Source: Cyclospora cayetanensis (lineage: Eukaryota > Apicomplexa > Conoidasida > Eucoccidiorida > Eimeriidae). From it: 64,000 nt of DNA. Within the stretch, counting starts at the first letter, position 1, and each line of letters opens with the position of its first letter. Location: positions 1 through 64,000 of the forward strand of contig NW_020312038.1 of the NCBI RefSeq assembly GCF_002999335.1. Reading direction: 5' to 3'. Below the pieces are notes generated by a model that was not told the DNA's origin, did no database searches, and worked only from the letters and a program-made list of their open reading frames with translations. The position numbers and the translations under genes are program-made. Positions 33,915 through 46,891 of this stretch are shown here, in pieces.

Positions 33915-35246
33915 TGGCGCGAAGAGCGAGTCAGAGCGCACGCCCTCTCCGCCTGACGGCGCAGGCGTGGTGCCCGCGAGAGTATGACGCGCCTTGCGTA
34001 TGTGCGGATTCAGGGGGCCAGAAGCAGTCACTCCACAACAAACAAGGAGGAAGCGATGTGAAAGCTGAGTCTTCTCGAAAGGAAGCGCACAGAGAACACA
34101 GAGGTGTGGCGATTGCACAACAGCCGCTGGCCCCCTGTCCACACGGGCAGTGTGCGAAGATGCCGCCGCCTGTACACCCGCAGCTGGGCAATGACCGCCT
34201 CGGACCGCAAAGAAGCACCTATACGCTAGTACTTTTATCACTGAAAACTCGATTACAAAGCTGGTTGCGAAGAAAGCACTTGCCTTCCTGAGTACTCGAA
34301 GGACTAGGAGACTCTGAGGGGCCCTAAGGGGCGGCGGGCGGCACTGGTCTAGAGAATCTAAAGTATCCATTGCTGCCCTTGAGAGGGCGGAGTGCACGTC
34401 ATGATTCTTCATCGTGCACTCTCCGACTCTAGAAAAAACAGACGAAACCTTACTTGCGAGCCAGAAAAAAGTAACTTTTATGAATTAAACTTGCGAGTAG
34501 CATGCTCTGTGCGTGTCTTGAAAGGCGCCACTGCGCGAGCCCTTTGCGGCTACTCCCCCGCCCCCCAGCGCACCTTCTATATGAAAGAAATATTCGCCGG
34601 CGCACATGAAACAGAGAGAATATTGCTTGATCGCCCTCCCCCTGCTGCACCTCTTAGGAACTGACCAAATCTAGCGCACTCGTTCCGTTCGGCACAGGAC
34701 CAGAAAGAATAGGGCTAAGCGAATAGGAGGTAGCAGTAGGTTCCCGGAAACACAGACCAACGCGTTTAAGACTCCGCAAGGTTCACGATTTATTGAGTTT
34801 TGGCGTTTCCCCTGACCATAGAAAGGCGCCCGGCGGGAACGTTGTGCAGGACGCTCCTTTTCGAAAACAGTGTCGATGGCTCTCTTTACATTTTAAAAGA
34901 GCGAACGCGCTTTGGGGAAGCTGCTTAATCGACCGTGCCCCTGGGCGGGCCCAATAAAAGACCATGCGAAAGTGGTCACCCGGCACCCTCTGATTTTGTC
35001 GCGAATCGCCCGAGTTTGCAGCTCAGCTTGCCTGTTTTCACACTTCCCAACTCTGCCGCTCTGGCTTTCCCGCCCATGTATGTAGGAGCTCATGTCTGGC
35101 GCTCCCCAGGACGGACGGCTGAGGACTGCATCTGCCTTTCTTTAGATGTGCATTCCCCCGCCCTTTTGTGGCACTGTGAGGACCCTCGAACCGCAGCCCC
35201 TAAGGTTGTGCGCTTCGCAGAGACTCTCTGCTTTCGGGTGGGAATT
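33915..35246. other. Gene-free stretch between two minus-strand genes
   Basis: It lies upstream of the epimerase start and downstream of the AP-4 beta stop. I found no supported exon. It should contain the epimerase promoter and the AP-4 beta 3' UTR, but no clear element could be named. The first 15 codons upstream of the chosen ATG are open, so a slightly longer epimerase N-terminus is possible. Confidence 0.4.
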
Positions 35247-38200
35247 TCAGCGTTTGATGACGCGGCTATTGCTAAGGGTTTGCACCAACAGGTCCATGAA
35301 GCTTTCTGCTTTGGAGGGCTCTGCGGGAGGCGCCGTCCGGACCTGGAGCTGCAGCGTCGGAGGACTAGGCAGCAGCAGCAACTCGCAGAGGAAGGTCAAG
35401 CTGCACACCCAGACAGCCCGACGATGCAGGAGAGACGCATCGGATGACACCCGAACGACTGCCGAACAGCACCCCCTGCTTGACACTACCCCGGACCCCC
35501 CCCCCACACACCCCTAACCGTCGGAACCCCTCGCCCCACAGCCAGTTCTCTTGCAATTCCTTAAGTCCAGTTTCATAGCGTCCTTCCCTCCCCAATAACC
35601 TCAGACACAAAATGCGTAGTGGAAAACGCACCTTGACTCATCCGTGGCGTACAGGAACATCTTGAGGACGTTCCCGTCCAATATGCCACTCGCCTGCACC
35701 ATCGAGGACGACGCACAGCCGCAAAAAACCGCAACAGGTAAGTCCAACCTCACTCGCTGCCTCAACAGCAGTCCTACCCCAGGCCGTCCCCCGCTGTCGT
35801 CTTACCATTGTAGCGATATTTGCCTCCGCCGCGGCAGCTTCGATGGGCGCAGGTCCTGGCTGCTGCTGCTGAAGCCATGCAGAAGCCAGAAGTACACTTC
35901 GCTGCACAGGCATCCCGTCTTCCCACATCTGCTGAAACTCGGAGGTGCTCAGTGGGGTGGCAGGCCGCAATCTGAAGGGCAGGGAGAAAAGCGAGAAGCA
36001 ACGGAATCCGCAGTAGCACCCCATGGCGACTGTTTATAGCAGGGAGCCTCCTCTGAAGAAGAAACCTCCCTGCCCCCGACGACCCCCCCCCGCATACAAA
36101 ACCAAAAACGAACGAGGGGAGTCTCTATGAAGATACACGCAACGACTTTTCTGTCGCGCACATGCAGCTGCCCTTGCTTGCACCTTGTTCTGGAAAATGT
36201 TCCCCCATATCCCCGGCAAAAATAACCCGACAGCAGCGCTCAAGAGACCCCCATCAACCAGCAGGAGGCAGCCTCGGCACGGCGACAAAAAGCCCCCTTC
36301 CTAAGACGGGCAGGGCGGAAGGTTTGACTGGGGGCATGTTCTCTAAGGCAGCCTTGGCACTCTCTGGAGACGTTCGACTAGCCACAGTGACCACCTCGGG
36401 AGGCAAAAAGCAGACGCCTTGTGGCTCCTTGGCTGCCACTTCCTCCCTCCCTCCCCTCCCTCGACAAAGACACCCCACACAGGTTCCTTCGAATTTCGGG
36501 GTAGTCTGGGAAAGATAGCGGACGCACCTGACGAGCGGCTCGTTTACAGACGCGAAGTCCAAAAGATCCGCTGCAGCCACTCGACACCACAACCGTAGAC
36601 GCTTCTTCCTGAGAAATGAGCGCTGCAAGAAGCCTTAAACTGAGGAGGCCAGCAGACAAACCCCCACAGCCCTTAAGCCCTTGCCGTACCCCCAGCTTCA
36701 CGGAGTTTGAGTGCACCTTCGGGTGAGAGCGCCTTGCCGCTGTCTGCAGCCTCCGTTAGCGCTTGCTTTTCTGCCAGAGCTGCTGCATCCAGCAGGCTGC
36801 CGGCAGCCTCAGACGAGAAGGGGGGATGGGGAGTCAGGAGACTCTGTGCCGTAGACGTGAGGGGCGTAGGCTGCGGCAGCCTCACGGGGTGTCCACAGAA
36901 AGGTATGACGGGATCCGTCCTTAGGAAGGCGCTGCTAGGCTGCCGGTAAACAACGGCGAGCGTGTTCAGCTCCGCGAGTAAGGCAGCAGAGACCTCCGCT
37001 GCCGCCGTCGTCTACGAGAAATCGCACCCCTCAGACCACGCTTTATCATCAGAATCAAGACACACGCAGACACACACACAGCACCACCGCACGCGAAGCA
37101 GAAGCCACACACAGAGACGAAACACAGACCCCCGAATCGCAAACAGCGAAATCCGGCAAAACATCGACACATAAAAGGGGCCGCCAGCCCCCCTTCCCTC
37201 TGCGCCTTCGGTTCAGCAGTACGTAGGGTGCAACCAGACGCATTCGCGGCAGCCGCAAACACATCTACACCACCTGCAAATCAACTACCATCTATGCATG
37301 TGCATAGGCATGCGAATGACTACTCGAGGCGAGGCCACCAAAAGAACTTAGCGCGGGCTCTCGATAAACAGTTTGCATGCACTCGCTCAAGACCACTGAG
37401 CCAACAGACCTGCCAGTGCAAACAGTATATATACACTTCCACATATACATGTACAGTGTATATGCATATATATATGTATATATGTATGTATATATATATA
37501 TGTATATATATATGTGTGTATATATGTGTATATATGTATATGCACGTATGTCTACACGCATGCATATGTGTGTGCATGTGGAAGGCCCTACGCGGGAAAA
37601 GAGACGTAGAGAGAGAGAGGGAGATGTGTATACTTTTGGGTATTCACAACTTGTGACTCAAATGTGTAGAAGGAGGAGCAGCTAGAGACACACGGAGAGC
37701 GAGAGATAGAGAGAGAGCAAGACAAATAGCACGACAGCAGCAATGCCTTAGGATGCACTACACTAAGGCAAACAGCTGCCTTCCTACTAGCAGCCGTATG
37801 GCCAAGCCCTAGAGGCAGCAAAAAGAATGTACCTTAACGACGTCGATGGGGGGCAGTGGCGTTAAGAATACGGTCTTCGCCGACTGCGCGCGCCCACACA
37901 CACTTTGAACTCGAATTTGGCATTGCCGACGGTTTGAAGAACGCCGTCGACCTCCCCGCGATCAGCAGGAGCCTCCGATCAGAGTGGCAGTCAATGCAAG
38001 AGGCAAAACGGCTGCAGCGCATGTACGTCGATATCTGCTCGAATCAGTCTGTAGATGAAGAGTGTGCGATCTCGAACGTCGAAATTGCAGTGCTCCCCAA
38101 GGCCCTGCAGCAAGAAGAAGACGCGCAACTGCGGGGAAGCCAGCTGCACGACGACTTGCGCAAGGAAATATTTAGATCTGCATACGAATATTTATGAACA

Positions 38201-41200
38201 TACATATATATATAATACATATGCCCACATTTGTGAATATATATGTATATATATGTATATATATGCGTTCATATTGACTGGCCAGTCGCACACCTCAGTG
38301 CACGCCACTGAGGAAGTAGCCAGCGCGGCAACCGCAACAGCTCCAGCTACAAGACTGCGTGTCTTTTGATGCTCGCTTAGGCCCCAGCAACGGAGACGCG
38401 CTTCAGGAGCTTAGGGAGGGTGGTCTAAAGCGCAGACAAACGCATAGATACCCTCTTTGAATACCCCACCTGCTTCAAAAGCGACCCAAAGAAGGGTTGC
38501 ACTTCACCCGGACGCACGAAAAACAGTTTTGTCGCCGCTGTCAAGAGCTCCAGCCTGAAAAGCTCCCATGACACAAGCGATGTATCCGAATAGCGGCCTT
38601 CGGCTGCTGCACGCCCTTTCACTAAGCTGCTGCTTCTCAGCAGTCCTTCGCATGGCCTCCCCATGCCTGTGCCGCTGCCGCTGCTGCTGCGCCAACCTGC
38701 CTAGCCAGCTAGCTGGAGAGCCAGCGAAGCGGAACAACACTCTACTCCAGACGTACTGGACTGCGGGTTCTTCCTCCACAAATCGCTCGACGACTGTCTC
38801 CAAAATGTATGGCGCTTGGGGAATGGACGCCCCAAACTCGCCTAAGAAGTGATTGCGATGACAGACACCCACACATACACACAAATACACACTTCTACCC
38901 ACGCAAACACACACAGCCCACACATACACTCATACGAACACACAGGTTTGCAGCCTCTGCGAAGCGCCAAAAAGCCGCACCAATAATCCAAAGGACGGAG
39001 GCGAGATCTGCACCCGAGACTTTCAGCCCGAAGCGTTCCACTGCGGGAGCGACTTTGTCGATCACCTGAAGCACAAAACGCCGCTCACGGATCGAGGCCT
39101 TTAGGAACACACAGCCACTGTGTTCTGAGGGGTGTGCAGCTCGAATTTTCTTAAATGAAATGCAACGCCTCTCGCTGGCAGTCCCCTTGGGGGAGACACC
39201 GCGCCGGCTGGGAAGGCAGACGCATCAGCCCCTCCTTTATCAGTGAAGTCGCTTCTTTGCAGACGCTTTTGCTCTTTCCCCATTGGGCCCCTACCTGCCG
39301 GTGTTTCCTCAGAATATCTCGAAAGACCGCGAACGCAGCGCAAATGATGAACTGGACGTCGTGTTCGAGCAGCGAAAGCGCCTGAAGTCAGAGCCAACAC
39401 GTCGAAGCCTCTTCACAACGAATCGATGCACAAAACAGTTGCAGCTAAAAGGAGAACGGCATCGCGACAGCCGCTCAGGCTGCACACGTCAGCAACAGAG
39501 GCCCTTGTCTGCACCGTCGGATGAAAGAACGCTTCTCGAACTGCATCCCTAGCTGCTGCCTGCAAGCGATCGCCTCGAATCCAGTGCCCTCTGTCGCGCC
39601 CACCCTCGACATGCATGTGCGCATATGCGCAGGCGAACATGCATCGGCTTCCAGCTCACCAAATCCACCACTTCATCAACGCTGGAAGGGACTTGCAGCG
39701 CTATTCGTCCCATGGAATTCATAATTTGCCGGCCTACAGAGACGTCGGCATCAGAGACAGACTCTTTCAGCTCTTGCAGAACCTGCGTCACGTTGCTCTG
39801 CAGCAGAACCATCCATCCACACATGTACACAGATCGGCGGCAGCTAGAAAACGCTCATCAGAGCTCCCTAAATCGCGATCTTGTGCACCTGCAAGGTCTC
39901 CCTGGTGGGGTGCACGGCATCGTCCTATGCTCTACTGGGGGAGTTTGAAGGAGGGAGGGAAGTTTGGGGAAGGAGGGGGGAGTTTGAAGGAGGAAGGGGA
40001 GTTTGAGGAAGGAGGGGGGAGTTTGAAGGAGGGGGGGCAGGGGCAGTTTGGGGAAGGAAAAGGGAGTTCAGGTAGTTCCCAGAGGACAAGGCATTTGCTA
40101 GGTGATTGATTTCAGCGGGGGGAGGGAAGGGGGGAAGGTTTTTTTTCCGAACTAGCGTGGGTGTTGCAGAGTGCTTTCTACGCCGCTTCGGTGTCTCTAC
40201 GGCCTCCTCAGTACTTCTGTGGTAATTGCAGTCAGAATTTCCAGCTTGACGCTCTTGACGTAGGAAGGGTCGCTATAACGATGAAAAAACTGTTGATACT
40301 CTCCCTCCAACACCTGCGTGAAGCCTGCCTCTCCAACTGCATGTCGCAACAAAAAACACCCCCTCGAGAGCTCCAAGTCGTCCACACACACACACGCTGT
40401 GTGTTGAAGAGAGAGAGAGAGAGAAAGAGAGAGAAAAAAAACTTTTCCTCCAAGCGCCGTGGCAGACTCAGTGGCAGCCAGGTCTCGACACACGAGGATC
40501 CGCATGCTCCCTCTCAGCAAGTTCACAAGGCTGCTTACGTGTTTCTAGGAGGAGAAGGATGTGCTGGAGAACGGTATACGACAGCTCTGCGCAGCTCGTT
40601 GAGACGAGAGTCAGCAGAGGCGGTGCCAAGCGGCTCAGAGCTTGGCGAAGAAGTGTGACGCTGCCTCTCGCCAAGCACAAGAAGCCGCGCGTGCAGCCCT
40701 AAGAACAGGGAAGCAAGTATCCACAAATGCATCCTGAGACTGAAAAACACCACCTCGACACCGACACACGAAGTGTAGTCTCTTTGCGCAATACACGGTG
40801 CTGCTTTCATGCCTTGAGCCAACTGAGCCAGTGGGCTAGCCAACTGGCTAGCCAGCGAAAGGCCGCGCTGCAGCCTCGCCTTTGCCTCCTGCCTTCACCC
40901 CTCCCCATTGAGCTACCCAGCCTTCAAGAGACGCTTTCTCCAGTGAGCTCTGCATCCCGGAGTGCTGCCAGGAGTCTGCGTGCTTAGCTACATGATGTGC
41001 GGCTAGCTGGCTGTGGCTAGCTGGCGCCAGCCAATCATTGCCACCCTACTGACCAGCACAACGGCCGCAGAAGAACTCTTGAGCCGATCGTCGAGAATGT
41101 TCAGAATATCATACGTCTCTTCTTCGCTTTCCGTCTCGTAGGAAACCAACAGATTGAGGACGGCACACTGCCCCCATTCGCTGAACTCCTTCAGCCTGCA

Positions 41201-44200
41201 GAAAAAGAGAAATCAGAAAGTTGGCAGTAGCCGCAGTCGCCAGTCCTCAACACACACACCAACAGCTACCTCTGCGGGCGCTCGCGCGGGCAGCTAGCCA
41301 GAGCCTAATACGCTAACGCATTGAGTAAATCCTGCAGCTTAACGACTCAATACGCTCTAAAGGGTGCAGGGTGTGCCTATGTGTGTCTATGTCTATGTGT
41401 ATCTATGTCTATGTGTGTCTATGTCTATGTGTGTCTATGTCTATGTGTGTCTCTCTATGTCTATGTGTGTCTTTCTATGTCTATGTGTGTCTATGTCTGT
41501 GTGTGTCTCTCTATGTCTATGTATGTCTATGTGTGTGTGTGTCTCTCCATGTCTATGTGTGTCTATGTCTATGTGTGTCTCTCTATGTCTATGTGTGTCT
41601 ATGTCTGTGTGTGTCTCTCTATGTCTATGTGTGTCTATGTCTATGTGTATCTCTCTATGTCTATGTGTGTCTATGTCTATGTGTGTCTCTCTATGTCTAT
41701 GTGTGTCTATGTCTATGTGTGTCTCTCTATGTCTATGTGTGTGTATTTGTATGTGTATATTTATAGGACCTGTTAAGAAGGCTGGTGATCAATTCCTTCG
41801 TGACAAGGACACCTCCCTTTTCGGCATTGACTTCGTTCAGTGCGTGGATTGCATTTACAGCAACCTGCATAAAGCCAGAAGCTTCACAGGCATGGCTTTC
41901 TTCGCAAGAGGCATTGCCACCAGGCCTGCCAAGAGCACTTTGCATATTCGCAAGACCTCCTCTGCCTCTGCAGCTGTCTGACTGGAGCATCATACGCCCT
42001 TTCGCGCATACCTGCGGATCGGTGTCGTAGAGAGCCTTGTGAAGCGCCGCTGCAATGCCGCTGTGCGAATACAAAGACGTCTCTTCTCCGACGCCTTCTT
42101 CTTCTTCCTTCTTCGAACCTAACAGCCGCCACAGCTTCACTAAACCCATGACGCAGACGCGACGCACGTAGGGGTGAGGATCTGAGAGGCCTCGCTGCAG
42201 CGCCGGCTCGATATATTCAATCATCTCTGGAACCCTGCAGCAGCCGATGCAAACTGCAGTCGAAATCCCCCACCTCAAAATCCGCATGCATCGAAATCAG
42301 GATACATCGAAATCCGCATGCATCGAAATCCGCATGCATCGAAATCCATATACATCGAATTCCCCACATATCAAGATCCCCCCACGTCGAATTCTGCACA
42401 CGCCAACCTCCCCACACATCGAAATCCCCACACGCCATGGCAAGGCCGAGAGAAGGAAGCAGCACAAACAGAGGGCAGTCAAGAGGCGTCTAACACGCGC
42501 TGCTGAAGGTGAAAATAATGCCTGCCTCTCTCTCTCCCTTCCTCCCTTTCTTCCCCCTCCTTTCCCCTACAAAAGCGAAAAAAGCTCCAAGACAACCGAC
42601 CTAAGAGAACAGAGACTTCGGATGGCGAGGCCTCTGAGCCGCGGATCGACATCGCCGCAGTCTTTCTGAAAGGCGTTCACTGCCAATATAGAGAGAGAAG
42701 GATTGGTGTCTGAGACAGCGCAAACCAGCACTCCCCGCCATACGCGTAAAGACGCCAAATTCGAACAAACACATACAAACACAGACACACACACACAGAG
42801 ACATACAGACACAGACACATAGACACACATAGACACATAGACACACGCAGAGACATACACAAACACATACAAACACAGACACACACACAGAGACATACAG
42901 ACACAGACACATAGACACACATAGATACATAGACACACGCAGAGACATACACACAGACACATACACAGACACATACACAAACACAAATAGACACACAGAG
43001 GCATACATACACATACACACGCACATACACACATACATAGACGCATAGACACATACACATACAGACACACACAGACACAAATACATACACACACATACAC
43101 ACATACATAGACGCATAGACACATGCACAAAACTCCACGCCGTCCAGCTCTTCACGGACTCACGTCGCCCAACAAATTTTGAACCCCTCCGTTTGCCTCT
43201 TCCCTCCGTGCGCCTTACCAGCGTAATTCGTGAGGTACAAGTAAATCATCTTCTTCAAAAGCGTGTCTGGCGTAGAGGAAAGCATGATCATCTCCGAAAA
43301 GAGTCGAGAAACATCCATACCCACCGTCATGTACGCAATGACCCGCTTGACAACCTCGCGCTGCCGATTCAAATCTTTTTCCATCGGCAGCTGCCGAAGC
43401 AGAAGTCTCAGCTCGTGAAGCTCCCCCTTTTCGCACACACACAGCACCACGCAGTGCGTATTGCAGCCGAGCATGAGACATCGCCATCGCCAGTCGTTCA
43501 AGTTTCCCTTCTGTGCAAAAAAAATGCCTCCCAGGCACGAAGTGCAAGCAGGAAGCAAGAAACGCAGATCATGGCCTTTGCCACGAGCAGGCGTGCAACA
43601 CGCCATGCATGCAAGGCAGTCCCCCCACGGCAAAGGCTATGATGTGGCGTGGAAAGACACAACTCGAAGCCTCGAAAGGCAGCACTGACAGACACGAAAA
43701 GGAAGAAGCGCACTGAAGCGGTAGAATGATGCATGGCGTCTGCGCACCCCCAAAGGGCATAGATACAGAGCGTTTATGTCATTGCACGCCCAGGAAGAGG
43801 GAGAAAGAGAGAGAGGGGAAAAAAACGAAGCGCTGCAGCAACGACGCTTGCACGCCGAAGGAGCTGCCGTCGGGTTCTTCAAAAGGCCGCATGCATGGAA
43901 TCTGAATGTGCCCTGCAGAGAGGGGCACATTTAGAGTATTCGGAGAAGCGCCGAGACGCAGAGTGGAGCTGCCACAGCCTCCCGCTATTCCTGACCCTCT
44001 TTTGATCGACGAAGAACTGCGGATTGGACTGCAGTGTTGCAGGGCCCTGCTTCGCTTGCGGATTGGCGACGGAGGGAGCCTGTGGAGCGGCGCTTCCAAA
44101 CCTCCCGAGGACTGAATTCTCGGAAGGTGAGGGGTGTGCTGCAAGGCTTGCAGCTCCTGCAGCTGCGGAAGCCTCCGGGGGAAATCCCGGGGGGGGCGCC

Positions 44201-44271
44201 TCATGGGGAGGCGCTGCGGGGGCCCCTTCCGGGGGGGCCCCCTGGGGTGGCGTCGGCTGGGTGTCGACCAT
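35247..44271 (-). CDS. AP4B1: AP-4 complex subunit beta, complete 20-exon model
   Basis: Large beta subunit of an AP-4-type clathrin-independent adaptor acting in trans-Golgi sorting. Exons on the complement: 44271-43996, 43426-43219, 42709-42601, 42234-42012, 41864-41770, 41195-41054, 40698-40539, 40324-40215, 39797-39660, 39381-39295, 39065-38981, 38841-38757, 38554-38470, 38104-38027, 37883-37833, 37011-36690, 36570-36528, 35971-35806, 35693-35632, 35400-35247. The total is 2679 nt (892 aa), in frame, with GT...AG introns. A Pro/Ala-rich leader precedes the adaptin trunk: [59 protein letters not shown]-4-like rather than AP-1/2-like features are [45 protein letters not shown] and [18 protein letters not shown] hinge and beta-appendage follow ([29 protein letters not shown]) up to the stop. 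The acceptors of exons 2 and 17 are the least typical. Confidence 0.92.
37432..37548. repeat. TATATG microsatellite in AP-4 beta intron
   Basis: Imperfect tatatatgtatatatgtatg run, within the intron between exons 15 and 16 (37012-37832). Confidence 0.9.
38196..38270. repeat. TATATG microsatellite in AP-4 beta intron
   Basis: Imperfect tacatatatatataatacat and gtatatatatg runs in the intron between exons 13 and 14 (38105-38469). Confidence 0.9.
39945..40072 (+). repeat. G-rich minisatellite in AP-4 beta intron
   Basis: Units of gagtttgaaggaggaagggg / gtttggggaaggagggggg type, about 20-35 bp, repeated four to five times with many G runs of three or more on the plus strand. It lies in the intron between exons 8 and 9 (39798-40214). 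Confidence 0.85.
41371..41762 (+). repeat. TGTCTATG microsatellite in AP-4 beta intron
   Basis: About 390 bp of tgtctatg/tgtgtctctc units on the plus strand with a higher-order period of roughly 40-50 bp (…tctctctatgtctatgtgtg). It fills most of the intron between exons 5 and 6 (41196-41769). All forward frames are open through it and translate as Met/Val/Cys/Ser-rich nonsense. Confidence 0.95.
42245..42440. repeat. Degenerate CATCGAAATC repeat in AP-4 beta intron
   Basis: About nine copies of a roughly 20-bp unit containing catcgaaatc(c), increasingly diverged to the right (catatcaagatcccc, acgtcgaattc). It lies in the intron between exons 3 and 4 (42235-42600). Confidence 0.8.
42765..43127 (+). 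repeat. ACACATAGAC microsatellite in AP-4 beta intron
   Basis: About 360 bp of acacatagacac / acacagagacatac units on the plus strand with a higher-order repeat of about 110 bp. It is in the intron between exons 2 and 3 (42710-43218) and is the reverse complement in character of the array at 41371-41762. Confidence 0.95.
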
Positions 44272-46891
44272 CTGGTGTCAAGACTTGCGAACTGCGGTTG
44301 GGCTGGCCGACCTCACACCCCCTAGATGCTTGCTGGCTGAGGGAACGAGCAGAGACTGGGGGAGGCTGCGCATATATGGAGCTCTAAACTCAGTGGGAAG
44401 GGAGGCTTCAGCTTCTAAGGGGCCGTAGACGTCGCTTTCTTCCGGGGTAGGAGCTGCTGCCGCGCTCTTTCAAGGGAAGAGTGCCCGCCGCTAGAGGAGG
44501 CCCCTCAGTTGTTCATGCGTAGAGGCCCTATGCCTGTTCTGCACACCTTCGAAGACATCCACAAAGCGAATAAATGAGAAAAGGATGCAGAGAGCGCCTC
44601 CAAGCGCGATATCATGGAAATCCTGTACTACATCGAAGAGCGGCCTGAGTCGTCCGAGGGGCCCCAGGGGGTTGGCTGCATGTACATGGCCTTAGCGGTC
44701 CAGAAACTCTGCTAAAACACAAACCCTATGTCTTAGTTGATATTGTGCGCACAAAACACATAGAGGTTCTTAAAAATCGATTCCCTTCCCCAGTCCCGTT
44801 TACACGGAGTACCTTGCCTTGCTCTGGCACTTACCCGCGCGCTGTCTGTTCCCTCCAAAGCCGGCACTCCCACACACCCCACGCGCCCCCCTACCCGTCT
44901 ACAGTCCTCAGGAGAACCTGTTTGTCAAGCTTTCCGGGAGACAGGAAAAAGAGCCGAGTCGAGCGGCAGTTGGCGAGGTTCCTGACGCGCTGCTTGACCA
45001 CGGGCTAGTCTCGGAAAGTCTGGTGGGTGGCTTCAAGAGGCGTGCAAACAGCGGGGGTAGCATGTTACAGGGCTTTTTGGAGGCCTCGCAGAGCTTTGGA
45101 GTTTTGGAGTCGTAAAAGATACCGGCGCACAAGAAAGCGCCTCGGCGTAAAGCCTGCTGGTATCGCCCTCCACAATTTTCTCCTGCCTGTTACACTCGCA
45201 TGCAATGCTGTTTGACGGGGTGTGTAACGCTTCACCCAGGATTTCCATAGGACGACACGTCTGCCCCATAAATCAATAAAAAAAGAATGAGCAGCGTGCA
45301 AGTGTCTTTCGACCAATAGAGCGCTCGTCTCCCTTTCCGTATCCTCCTCACACCTCCCACGGTCCTCACAAACAGGCTGAAGGGCAGCTTCGTGTACCGC
45401 GCTAATTAACAATTTGGCACCTTTAGTATGCTGGCTGCATATTAGACCAACAGTCAATACGAGTAGAAGGAAGGGATTGGCTTTTCATGGATCTCACTCA
45501 GTGCAGAATTCAGCCCCTCGATGCAATAAGACCCAGTGTTGTGTGGGCATGCGGTAGCTGCCATGTGCAGCTAGCTGTCAAAAATGCTCGAAGTGAGCAG
45601 GGGATGCAGCTACCGGCACCCTCGTTGTCTCTTGCTATCGAAAATCTGGGAATCGCCGGCAGATTCTGAAGTCTGTTAGAAGAACGCATAACGACTTTTT
45701 ACTACGTTTGTTTCGAGTCTGCAGAACTCTCAGCGTCGCCTCACGGAAATTTTTATGTGGAAGCCTACAGCTAGGGTACCCGTTGCTGGACGTTCTAAGC
45801 ACCAGGAGCAAGCAGAGCTCGCTGCACAGGGCAACCAGCTCACACACTTGAACAACTTTGATTTGCACCGCATTGAGCTAAAGCTATGCTGCAACGACTA
45901 ACATATATATACGCAGTGCCCACCCAGGCCAACAAGAGCGAATCCCACTTAGTTCCTGGGAAAAACTAAAAAGGCTGTATAAAGCGCCTAAACGTAGCTA
46001 CACATCATGCGAATGCGTTCAGGGCCCTTCCAAAAGCCACCCCTGGTGCAAGCATGTATGTGCTCTACCTGTATATGCTAGCAGAGAGGCTTATATTTCG
46101 TGTGGGTTCAAGTGGATCCTAGACGGCTGGCTCTAAGAAGCCTTTTTGCGTAACGGCTAGCTATTTTTTTGCACGAGTCCTGAGAGCTTCATTTGGCTGG
46201 CGATCACTACCACTCCAGCGCCTTTCTCTACGGGTTCGCTGTCTCGCCTCCATACGCGAAAAAGCAGTATTCTCGCCTTGTTCAGGCAGGAAAAAGCCCC
46301 TATATGGGCCTTCCTCAAAGGACTGCTTCCGTGGGCACCACAAACAGGACAGATCAGCAGTCTGGAGGTGGCTGCAAGGACTGCTGAGCTCGCAAAAAGG
46401 GCCCATACCAGGGCGAGATACATTCCCGCTTCGGGAGTTGGGAGAGAGGCAGGCGAAGCGTGAGAAACGTTTTGCGCCGTTTTAAATAAAAGGAGTAGCG
46501 AATGCAAAATAGGGCCAGCAGAGAGCCTTACCAAAGGTGAGCGGAAGAGCAAACACAGAATAACGACGAGGGAAGGGGCTGTTTAAGGACTCGTAACAAA
46601 ACAAGCTTCCTCCTTGAGCAGCAGTGGACGACAGTCAAGTTTCGCCCAAGACGCGGGGAAAAGGGTTGCCCCACTGGCAAGCCAAGCCACGGAATGAAGC
46701 TCGTAAGACTTTGGAAAGAGGCAGAGCTGGGGAGTCGGAGAATCCGAATTGCCAGCCGGAAGGAGGGTTTGTTTGTCTCAATGAAGCAAGCAGGAGGATG
46801 CCTCGGAAGAAGCAGAAAGGAAGAATCTTTTCTCGTCAGCTCTCGTGGGAGAGGAGGCTCTATTGCAGAGGCCGTGGCCAAGGCTCCCTTC
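44272..46891. other. Gene-free stretch upstream of AP-4 beta
   Basis: I found no supported exon in about 2.6 kb. Longer open frames (45065-45457 minus, 46157-46552 minus, 46624-46942 plus) show no recognisable domains or plausible joins. The left part should hold the AP-4 beta promoter. A G/C run (ggggggcgcc, ccccggggg) at about 44190-44240 lies inside AP-4 beta exon 1, just left of this stretch. Confidence 0.4.

Noticed and set aside
37904..37951. A possible extra AP-4 beta exon ([12 protein letters not shown])
   Set aside because: It would leave a 20-nt intron before the next exon. Skipping it gives [14 protein letters not shown], which matches the family better and keeps phase.
41321..41981. 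Three overlapping plus-strand frames encoding Cys/Val/Met/Ser-rich repeats
   Set aside because: They are direct translations of an intronic TGTCTATG microsatellite within AP-4 beta.
42567..43155. Three overlapping minus-strand Cys/Val-rich frames of 150-190 codons
   Set aside because: They are read from the ACACATAGAC microsatellite in the AP-4 beta intron; only the short end (42601-42709) is a real exon.
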